Assembly (NCBI GenBank): GCA_958295955.1
Contig: OY282420.1
Location: 3,734,435 to 3,798,434, forward strand
Length of the DNA stretch: 64,000 nucleotides
Direction: 5' to 3'
Source: an uncultured Bryobacterales bacterium
GTDB taxonomy: Bacteria > Acidobacteriota > Terriglobia > Bryobacterales > UBA6623
Part shown: positions 57,724 through 64,000 of the stretch, piece after piece
Numbering within the stretch: position 1 is the first letter of the stretch
Layout: every line of letters starts with the position of its first letter
Notes under the pieces: model-generated
Database searches by the model: none
Told to the model about the DNA's origin: nothing
Seen by the model: only the letters and a program-made list of their open reading frames with translations
Program-made: the position numbers and the translations under genes

Positions 57724-59187
57724 ATGCGGATGCCGCGAGTCGCCGCCGGTTTGCTTGCCGCCGCGGTCTGCGTTCCCGCGGCTTTCCCGCAGGCGGAATA
57801 CCGCGTCTATACCGACCGCCCGCGGCTCTTTCTCGATGCCGGCCGCCTGTCCCGCTTGCAGCGCGAGATCGAGCGCAATTCGCTGCGCTGGCAGACCTTG
57901 GCGGAGCTTGCCGCGAGCGGCGCGTCTTTCCCCGAGAAACCCCTGTTGGACGCCCTGCTGTATCGGCTGCAAGGCGATGAGCGGGCGCGGCAATCCGCGC
58001 TTGCATGGTCGCGGGCGCCGGCCGCCAAGGGCATTGACAACGCAGCCGAACTGCGCCGGGCGGCGCTTGTTTACGACTGGTTGCACGATGCGTCCGACCC
58101 GCAAGAGCAGCAGGCGCTGCGCAACGCCCTTGTCCGGGCGCTGGAAACGCTGTTGCCGCAGGCCGGTCTCGATGTCGGCCTGATCCGCTCGGGTCTGCTC
58201 GCCGCAATCGCGCTGGCCGGCGACTGGGAAGGTTCCGAGCGCGCGCTGGCGCAGTTGCTCGACGTCCATTGGAAAGCCGATGTCGAAGAGCCGCTCGCGC
58301 GTGGCGAACTGACGGACGACGGCGCGGCGCTCATCGCGGTTCTCGAAGCGTGCCATGCGCTCCGCTACAACCTCGATATCGACCCCTGGCGGCGTACGCC
58401 CGCGGCGTTCCGCACCTTGGCGCAGACCCGCCTGCTCAGCTATTATCCGTTCGCGATCGACACTCCCCAGGGCCGGGCGCGGCGGCCCGCGGTCTTTCGC
58501 GGCGACGAAGACCGGGCGCGGGCGCAGGCGCCTCTTTACCGCATCGCCGAGATGCTGCTGGTGGCCTATGAAGCCAACAGCCGCGAGTTCCAATTCATTC
58601 AGGGCTGGATTCGCAACGACAGCTACTCGCTGCGCTTGCCGCCGGACGCGCTCTACGAGTTCCTTTGGGTGAATCCGTATCTGCCGGGGATTCCGCCCCA
58701 GTCGGCGCCGCTGTTGGCGCACGACACGCTTCGCGGGCGTTTGTTTGGGAGAAGCAATTGGGAGAACGACGGCTTCTGGCTGGGTTACGTGGACGGGCGG
58801 CTCGAAATCGCATCCGGCGGACGGGCCGCAACGGTCGGCGCCGCCGACCGGCAGGCGCCGCTGTTGTTTCCGGGCGCCGCCGTGGTTCCCGTGAGCGTCC
58901 CCGCAAAGCTGACGCTCGCCTTGCCCCAGGAGGACGCCGACTCCCTGACCGGCGGCAGGGTCTATCTGATCGGCCTGAATCCCGGCGAAACTTATGCGCT
59001 CAAGATCAACAACCGCCGGCCGCGGCTCATGGAGGCGGGGGCCGGCGGCATCGTCGTCATCCACAACGACCCGGGCGCCGGCAAGCGCGATACGATCGAC
59101 TTCGCCAAGAAGCTGCGCATCGAGCTGAAGCCGACGCTGAAGCCGACCGCCCCGGGACGCGCCCGCCCGACCTTGCGCGGGCGGTAG
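57724..59187 (+). CDS. exported protein, possible alpha/alpha-toroid
   Basis: A 487-residue secreted protein: signal peptide (VAAGLLAAAVCVPAAFPQ), YTDRPRLFLDAGRLSRLQRE, then long helical stretches (ALVYDWLHDASDPQEQQALR) and a beta-rich C-terminus (RVYLIGLNPGETYALKINN). The opening and helical pattern resemble heparinase-II/III-type lyase N-domains, but no catalytic Tyr/His set was found. Treated as hypothetical. Confidence 0.72.
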   Translation: MRMPRVAAGLLAAAVCVPAAFPQAEYRVYTDRPRLFLDAGRLSRLQREIERNSLRWQTLAELAASGASFPEKPLLDALLYRLQGDERARQSALAWSRAPAAKGIDNAAELRRAALVYDWLHDASDPQEQQALRNALVRALETLLPQAGLDVGLIRSGLLAAIALAGDWEGSERALAQLLDVHWKADVEEPLARGELTDDGAALIAVLEACHALRYNLDIDPWRRTPAAFRTLAQTRLLSYYPFAIDTPQGRARRPAVFRGDEDRARAQAPLYRIAEMLLVAYEANSREFQFIQGWIRNDSYSLRLPPDALYEFLWVNPYLPGIPPQSAPLLAHDTLRGRLFGRSNWENDGFWLGYVDGRLEIASGGRAATVGAADRQAPLLFPGAAVVPVSVPAKLTLALPQEDADSLTGGRVYLIGLNPGETYALKINNRRPRLMEAGAGGIVVIHNDPGAGKRDTIDFAKKLRIELKPTLKPTAPGRARPTLRGR

Positions 59188-59217
59188 TCCGCGGCGGGGA
59201 AGCCCGGCCGTAGTCGG

Positions 59218-59460
59218 TCAGTCGACCACTTCTACGCGAAGCGGTCTGGAGGAGTTGCTTTCGATCCGTACGGAAACCGGATCGAACGAGCCGTTCTCGA
59301 TCGTCACCGGTATTTCGCCCGAGATCCCGGAAGACCTGACATCGACAATGCGCACGTCCATGGTCCCTTGCGCCCGAGCGGTTTCGGTATCGCGCAGCAC
59401 GAGGGCGAGCAGGCAAAGAGCAATGACGGTGAGAACCGTTTTCACGTACCAATCGATCAT
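59218..59460 (-). CDS. small membrane-anchored protein
   Basis: An 80-residue protein with one N-terminal membrane segment (VKTVLTVIALCLLALVL) and a short beta-like periplasmic part (MDVRIVDVRSSGISGEIPV to the C-terminal VEVVD). AAGGAG lies at ideal distance before the ATG. No family recognised. A heptamer array (59481-59501) lies just upstream. Confidence 0.65.
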   Translation of the reverse strand: MIDWYVKTVLTVIALCLLALVLRDTETARAQGTMDVRIVDVRSSGISGEIPVTIENGSFDPVSVRIESNSSRPLRVEVVD

Positions 59461-59480
59461 GAGGGACTCCTTTCGGTTTT

Positions 59481-59501
59481 GACTATCCACGCTCCACCAT
59501 C
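59481..59501. repeat. 7-bp tandem repeat array (GACTATC/CACGCTC/CACCATC)
   Basis: Three heptamers in register between the small membrane protein and the sulfatase gene. Same family as the arrays at 5801 and 17454. Confidence 0.55.
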
Positions 59502-59504
59502 CGC

Positions 59505-60725
59505 TCATGCTGCCGGTCCGTCGAACCACCAGCGGTCGAGTTCCGAGCGGAGCCTCCGCAGCGGCCTCGCGAAGCGGGGGTTGTCCGCCAGATTCGTTGT
59601 TTCCAGAGGGTCCGCGTCGAGGTCGAAAAACTCCTCGCGCGGCCGCGGCAACGGATAGGGGACGCGCAGGGTGTCCGCGCCCACGCCTTGCCAATTGCGG
59701 ATGATCCGGGGCCGCAGCAGCGGAGTGTGCGTGGTGATATTGCGGATCAATTTGAAGCGTCGATCGCGAACCGCGCGCAAAAGATTCCGTTCGTTGTGTT
59801 CGCTGAACACGTACTGCCGGCTTGCGGCGCTTTTTGCGGACAAGCGTTCGCTCAGGTCATGCCCCTGGATCGTTTGCGGCGCCGCGCCCCCCGTCAGGCT
59901 GATCAGAGTCGGCGCCATGTCGATCGTCGACGCCAGCCCGTCGTCGACGCGCCCCGAGCCGGAAATTCCCGGCCCGCGGAAGATCAACGCCGAATGCGTT
60001 CCCCATTCGTAAAGCGAGAATTTCGCGCGGTGCATCGACGGCCCGTGATCGGTGCAATAGGCGACGATCGTGTTGTCCAGCGAACGCGATGCTTCGAGCG
60101 CTTGCAGCAACGCTCCGACCTCCGTGTCCATTTGGCTGGTTTCCCCAAGGTAGCGCGCGTAGTCCTCGCGAACTTGCGGCGTGTCTCGCAGATAAGGCGG
60201 CAGCGTTCCGGCGACCTCGTCGGGCCGGTAGGGAAACGCCGGACGCCTGCGGAACGGCCGGTGCGTGTGCGTGGGGCAAAAATACAGGAACCAGGGCTTG
60301 CCGCGGTGCGCGCGCAGGAACTCCAGGCTGCGGGCGAGATAATCGTCGCGTTGCGGAAACTCATGCGTAAACCCGTGCGCAGTCGCGCCGGAGGTGGATA
60401 GATGCCATTTGCGGGCGGCGGCCGTCGCGTAGCCCATCTCGCGGAATCCCTTGGCGGCCGTCCAGACCGCCGGGTCGAGCGAGAGGGAATCGGCTTGGGG
60501 ACCCTGCACCAGCCGCGTCACCCCGTTGACATGGGGGTACAGTCCGGTCATGACGGCGCTGCGGCCCGGGCTGCAGAGCGGCGCCGTGGTGAAACAACGC
60601 TCGAAGCGGACGCCGTCGGCAGCCAAGCGGTCGAGGTGCGGAGTGCGCACGACCGGGTGACCGTAGCAACCCAGATCGTTCCAGCCGTGATCGTCGGCGA
60701 CAATTAGTAAGACATTCGGAGGGAT
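59505..60725 (-). CDS. sulfatase, start codon apparently lost
   Basis: An arylsulfatase-family enzyme. The formylglycine site CSPGR is in TAPLCSPGRSAVMTGLYP, the N-terminal metal site is in PNVLLIVADDHG, and KPWFLYFCPTHTHRPF and CTDHGPSMHRAKF are further metal/substrate motifs. The family N-terminus is read in frame from 60719, but no ATG/GTG/TTG precedes it before an in-frame stop at 60731. The codon at 60725-60723 is ATC, where an ATG would be expected. The first normal start, GTG at 60650, would remove metal-binding Asp residues. So the gene may be disabled or start unusually. Confidence 0.75.
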   Translation of the reverse strand: MPPNVLLIVADDHGWNDLGCYGHPVVRTPHLDRLAADGVRFERCFTTAPLCSPGRSAVMTGLYPHVNGVTRLVQGPQADSLSLDPAVWTAAKGFREMGYATAAARKWHLSTSGATAHGFTHEFPQRDDYLARSLEFLRAHRGKPWFLYFCPTHTHRPFRRRPAFPYRPDEVAGTLPPYLRDTPQVREDYARYLGETSQMDTEVGALLQALEASRSLDNTIVAYCTDHGPSMHRAKFSLYEWGTHSALIFRGPGISGSGRVDDGLASTIDMAPTLISLTGGAAPQTIQGHDLSERLSAKSAASRQYVFSEHNERNLLRAVRDRRFKLIRNITTHTPLLRPRIIRNWQGVGADTLRVPYPLPRPREEFFDLDADPLETTNLADNPRFARPLRRLRSELDRWWFDGPAA

Positions 60726-60796
60726 ACTTTATTATGCCCCGGCGGGGCGTCGTTTTTCATCCCCCGTCCGCCGCTGCTAAACTCGCAGTGACCGCG

Positions 60797-61792
60797 ATGC
60801 GCCTTCCTTCCGTGACCGCCGGACGTTTGCCGGCCGCTTGGCTGAGCCTTGCTCTGCTGGGTTCGTGCGGGGGGAATCGGCCCGCGGACCGGAGCGAAGC
60901 GCCCCGGACGGCCATACAGGCGACCCGTCAGGAAGAAGGCTATCTCATCGAGGAAGTCGGCGAAGGCGCCGCCCGCCCCGTCCTCTTTTATCGGCTGGAG
61001 CCCAAGTCGTTGAACGGAGAATACGCGCGCTCGAACTACATTCATCCGCTCTACGGACTCGACGGCGAAATTCTGACCGAAGACTTTCCCGAGGATCATT
61101 TGCACCATCGCGGCGTTTTCTGGACATGGCATCAAATCTTGGTCGGCGGCGTCCGCGCCGGCGACCCCTGGCTGGCGAAAAATTTCTCGTGGGACGTGCG
61201 GGAGTCCGCCGTATTTGCGGACGGCGGCGGCGTCCGCGTCCGCTTGCATTGGAAGTCGCCGGACTTCCGCGGCGGCGCGGAAGCCATCGTCGAAGAGATT
61301 ACGGCGGTGCGCGTCCACCCTGCCGAGGGCGGCTTGCGCAAAGTCGATTTCGAGATCCGCCTGACCCCGTTGCACGACGATTTTCGCTTGGGCGGCTCGG
61401 AAGACGACAAGGGCTACGGCGGTTTCTCGCTGCGCGTCAAGATGTTGGAAGACCTGACGTTCGCCGCGGCGAACGGCCCGGTTGCCGCCGGACGCAACGC
61501 CGTGGACGCCGGCGCATGGATGGATTTTTCAGGAACTTTCGGCGGCGGAGAGGCGAAAAGCGGCGTCGCCGTCCTGGCGCATCCGTCGTCGGTCGGCTAC
61601 CCTCAACCCTGGATTATCCGCGCGCTGCCGATGAAGAGCATGCAGAACCCCGTTTGGCCGGGCCGCGGCCCGCTGCCGTTGGCCAAGGGAGAAGAAGTCG
61701 TTTTGCGCTACCGCCTGATCTTGCACCGCGGCGGCGCGGACGCGGTTCCCCTGGCCGCTCTCTGGGAAGAATACCGCCGCGGGCATCGTTGA
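60797..61792 (+). CDS. DUF6807 (PmoA-like) lipoprotein
   Basis: A 331-residue lipoprotein: signal LPAAWLSLALLGSC with a lipobox Cys, then YARSNYIHPLYGLDGEILTE, DHLHHRGVFWTWHQI and SVGYPQPWIIRA, features of the DUF6807 family (also labelled methane oxygenase PmoA, although the role is unknown). In Acidobacteriota and Planctomycetes such proteins accompany sugar dehydrogenases and sulfatases, as here. The ATG at 60797 is at the lipoprotein signal. Its 3' end is repeated at 62621-62780. Confidence 0.82.
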   Translation: MRLPSVTAGRLPAAWLSLALLGSCGGNRPADRSEAPRTAIQATRQEEGYLIEEVGEGAARPVLFYRLEPKSLNGEYARSNYIHPLYGLDGEILTEDFPEDHLHHRGVFWTWHQILVGGVRAGDPWLAKNFSWDVRESAVFADGGGVRVRLHWKSPDFRGGAEAIVEEITAVRVHPAEGGLRKVDFEIRLTPLHDDFRLGGSEDDKGYGGFSLRVKMLEDLTFAAANGPVAAGRNAVDAGAWMDFSGTFGGGEAKSGVAVLAHPSSVGYPQPWIIRALPMKSMQNPVWPGRGPLPLAKGEEVVLRYRLILHRGGADAVPLAALWEEYRRGHR

Positions 61793-61835
61793 CGGCCGCC
61801 GGTGCCGGCAACGTCCGCGGATTCGACGGTGAGGT

Positions 61836-62486
61836 TCAGCGGCGCCGGCCGCGGGGCGGGGCGTAGTCGGAGAGAATCGGATAATCCCGCCCGAGCCGGT
61901 CGTTGAGAATCCCGGCCACAGCCGGCGGCCAAATATCTTTTCGCGGCGCTCGGTCGGATTCAGGGTCGTAGGCCGTCACGTGCTCGAAGCGGTAGGGGCG
62001 CTCCCGAGGCAAGGCGCTGTCCCACTTGCGGCCGGCCTGTTTTTCCGAAATGCTGCGCTTCATGTCTTCGTCGTATTCAACCAGGCGATCGACGGCGTCC
62101 TCCCTGCCGTACTTCCAGGCTTCGGCGAACATCTCGGCGTATTGCCCCTTCAGTCCCGGATTCTTGTCGATGAGTTTGGCCATCTGTTTGCGGAAGTTGA
62201 GCACTTCCCGCGCCCATTGTTTCAAGTCTTCGTCGGCGGCCTGGCGACAGTATTCGATCTTCAACAAGTGTTCGATGTTGCGGGCGCAGCAGCACTCCCA
62301 AGCGTTTTTCTTTTCCGAACCCAAGTCTTCGATCTCCTCAATCAGATTCTGCAAATCGACGGCGGCGAAGTCGCGGCGCTTCAGCGCATGGGCCTGCTGC
62401 ATCGACCAGGAGTAGAAATCGCGGTCGTAAAGACCGCCGGCCCGGGGGGCTTGCTGCGTGTCGGGGCTGGGGGCAAGCGTCGCCAT
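61836..62486 (-). CDS. DUF29 family protein
   Basis: A 216-residue DUF29 protein, a helical family of unknown function common in cyanobacteria and host-associated bacteria. Family text: LYDRDFYSWSMQQAHALKR, DLQNLIEEIEDLGSEKKNA, LLKIEYCRQAADEDLKQW. It lies between the DUF6807 gene and a decayed copy of that gene's end, so it looks like an insertion. It is often found in accessory regions. Confidence 0.85.
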   Translation of the reverse strand: MATLAPSPDTQQAPRAGGLYDRDFYSWSMQQAHALKRRDFAAVDLQNLIEEIEDLGSEKKNAWECCCARNIEHLLKIEYCRQAADEDLKQWAREVLNFRKQMAKLIDKNPGLKGQYAEMFAEAWKYGREDAVDRLVEYDEDMKRSISEKQAGRKWDSALPRERPYRFEHVTAYDPESDRAPRKDIWPPAVAGILNDRLGRDYPILSDYAPPRGRRR

Positions 62487-62918
62487 AACGTTTCTCCAGC
62501 CATTATTAAAGCGCCTTTCCTCTCGCCGCCGCCGGCGGCGGGCAAAGCCCGCGATATGCGGCCGGCCCAGCCGCTCGGAGTGCGCCGTTGGCGCGGAAGC
62601 CGGCTTCGCGGAGCCCGTGCGGCGAATGGCCCGGTTGCAGCCGGACGCAATGCCGCCGCCCGGCGCCGCCGGCCAAGGGAGAAGATTTGCGCTACCGCCT
62701 GATCCTGCGCCGCGGCGCGGACGCGGTTGCCTTGGCCGCTCTCCGGCAAGAATACCGCCGCGGGCATCGTTGACAGCCGCCGGCCCCGTGAATGGTCCGC
62801 AGCTTCAACTACGGTTGCCGCGCGGCTTAACGACCGGGCCGTAATTTTCGGTTGACAACCGCGGAGAGATGTCCTTATCATCGGACGACTTCAGGTAGAG
62901 CAACGGCCTGTTTCGAGG
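62487..62918. other. gene-free stretch with a decayed duplication of the DUF6807 3' end
   Basis: 62621-62780 repeats the last part of the DUF6807 gene in shortened form: GCCCGGTTGCAGCCGGACGC corresponds to 61478-61498, and CTACCGCCTGATC to CGCCGCGGGCATCGTTGAC corresponds to 61709-61793. No frame is kept. 62783-62918 shows no gene that I can support. Confidence 0.75.
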
Positions 62919-63504
62919 ATGGAATCGCAGCGCAATTTCGAGAAATTTTTGGTGCAGGGCGCGAGCGGGTTGCAATCGCGCTTGCCGGTTTTCCTCAGGC
63001 CGGCCGTCTGCGCCGCGCTTTTGGCCGCTCCGGGCGAGACCGTTACCCTGTTCGGTACCGGCTTCGGGCCGACGGAGCCCACCTTGGAGGCAGGCCGGAT
63101 TCCCGGAGTCCAAGCCCCTCTCGTCGGCGAAGTTTCGTTCTATTTCGGCAGCTTGGAGCCGCCGTTGATCGAGACGGTGGCGGGAGACGGGACGCAAGGC
63201 TACGGCGGCGCGGCTGTGGCGGCGCAACTGAGCTTCCCCGGAGGCGTGGCGCTGGACGGAGCGGGCAACCTGTACATCGCCGATACGAACAACCACCGCA
63301 TCCGCCGCGTGGTCGGCGCAGTTCAAGAGGAGCAGCGATGCTGCTCTTCTCTACGCGGGTGCGGCCCCTTGCTGCGCCGGCCTCTATCAATTCACGGTGC
63401 GCTTGCCGGACGACCTGCCCGACGGCAACGTGGCCGTCATCGCCGTCGTGCAGGGCGTCCCAACCCCGACCGGGCCGTTCCTGGCGATTCGCAGGCAACA
63501 GTGA
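62919..63504 (+). pseudogene. broken TIGR03437 module with an inserted NHL repeat
   Basis: The frame opens at 62919. The text LLAAPGETVTLFGTGFGPTE with EAGRIPGVQAPLVGEVSFYF is the first half of a TIGR03437 module. An NHL-repeat stretch follows (TVAGDGTQGYGGAAVAAQL, FPGGVALDGAGNLYIADTNN). The second half of the module (YAGAAPCCAGLYQFTVRLPD to GPFLAIRRQQ) is read only after a one-base frame change near 63330. The stop is at 63504. No signal peptide is present. This is a rearranged gene fragment rather than a working protein. Confidence 0.8.
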
Positions 63505-63519
63505 GGAGGCAACCCCATC

Positions 63520-64000
63520 ATGCTGCAGCTTGAAGGATTGAATTTGCGCGATCTAATTGTAGAATATGAAGAATATATAGAATATATTCCACTTTTCGTG
63601 TTGATACCCATACTGATCCATGTTTTTGTTGTATTTTTATGTCCCTTGCGGACAATCAAAGAGAAAATTGGAAAGGAAATCGTAAAGGAAACAAAGTTTA
63701 GAAAGTTTATTCGTGATATAAGAGATAAGATTAGTGTATCTTTATTGCGGCGCATAGCCTCCAAGATATCCTCAAAAACATTTTCATTCTGGGAAAGGAT
63801 CTTGGCCTACTTGCGACATAAAATATCCTCTTTTAAGGATAGAGGGTTTCATTTATTAGACAGGATATCTTCTTTCCGATATAAAATACTTTTTTTGTTC
63901 CGATATAGAATACCTTTTTTGTGGAGACTAGTGCTTTCCTTTTGGTCTGGAATCCGTTCTTCATGGCTTGAGCGAGAAACCTGGAAGCAAAGCCGGTTTC
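63520..64000 (+). CDS. AT-rich gene encoding a membrane-associated protein with short repeats, 3' end outside window
   Basis: The frame is open from ATG 63520 (AGGAGG upstream) to the window edge, at least 160 codons. One membrane segment (YIPLFVLIPILIHVFVVFLC) lies near residues 23-43. After it come basic, Ile/Ser/Phe-rich repeats with YKILFLF, YRIPFLW, HKISSFK and DRISSFR patterns, about 14 residues long. It is far AT-richer than the host and probably horizontally acquired. No family was recognised. Confidence 0.6.
   Translation, partial: MLQLEGLNLRDLIVEYEEYIEYIPLFVLIPILIHVFVVFLCPLRTIKEKIGKEIVKETKFRKFIRDIRDKISVSLLRRIASKISSKTFSFWERILAYLRHKISSFKDRGFHLLDRISSFRYKILFLFRYRIPFLWRLVLSFWSGIRSSWLERETWKQSRF

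Overview
The window looks like a chromosomal segment of a high-GC Acidobacteriota member, probably of the Solibacteres/Bryobacterales type. This is inferred from TIGR03437-type C-terminal modules, an Oar-like TonB-dependent receptor with an N-terminal carboxypeptidase-regulatory domain, a DUF6807 lipoprotein, secreted quinoproteins and sulfatase-type hydrolases. No rRNA or tRNA gene was recognised. One structural RNA (SRP/4.5S) is present.

Layout. (1) 1-10.0 kb, minus strand: a Mu-like prophage relic. It keeps lysis genes (M15 endolysin, holin-like protein, DUF2730), terminase, portal (DUF935), protease/scaffold, decoration-like protein, major head protein T, DUF1320 and the start of a gp37-like gene. 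The gpF slot between portal and protease is occupied by a 2.2 kb accessory insert carrying an internally deleted IS1595-type transposase and small AT-richer genes. (2) 10-24 kb: housekeeping and secreted functions, namely a TIGR03437 protein with a tandem duplication, a TonB receptor, a TPR protein, a Tat-exported phosphodiesterase-like enzyme, an exported flavodoxin, an SDR, a beta-propeller and a PQQ dehydrogenase. (3) 24.2-38.1 kb: a defence island built on a type I restriction-modification operon. Between hsdM and hsdR lie a Fic protein, an array of palindromic repeats with decayed fic 3' ends, a truncated HEPN gene, a nucleotidyltransferase-HsdS fusion, a SIR2 protein, an OLD-like ATPase and an ATPase/DUF4276 pair. 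(4) 38.2-45.2 kb: a secreted zincin-like protein, then ilvB-ilvN-ilvC-cimA behind a strong promoter and a long leader that can encode an Ile/Val-rich leader peptide. (5) 45.2-49.4 kb: recR, ybaB, dnaX, the SRP RNA and tldD. (6) 49.5-62.5 kb: oxidoreductase/epimerase pair, three-gene periplasmic TPR operon, large subtilase, secreted proteins, sulfatase, DUF6807 and DUF29. (7) 62.5-64 kb: decayed duplications, a broken TIGR03437/NHL chimera and an AT-rich gene running off the edge.

The genes that seem to work together are the branched-chain amino-acid operon (isoleucine from pyruvate via citramalate, with Ile/Val attenuation proposed), the recR-ybaB-dnaX repair/replication cluster, and the defence island. 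In the island the R-M genes frame several probable nucleotide-directed effectors. Two structural signals not explained by genes are the covarying palindromic repeats at 27.0-27.65 kb and a family of intergenic 7-bp tandem repeats found at nine or more places in the window.
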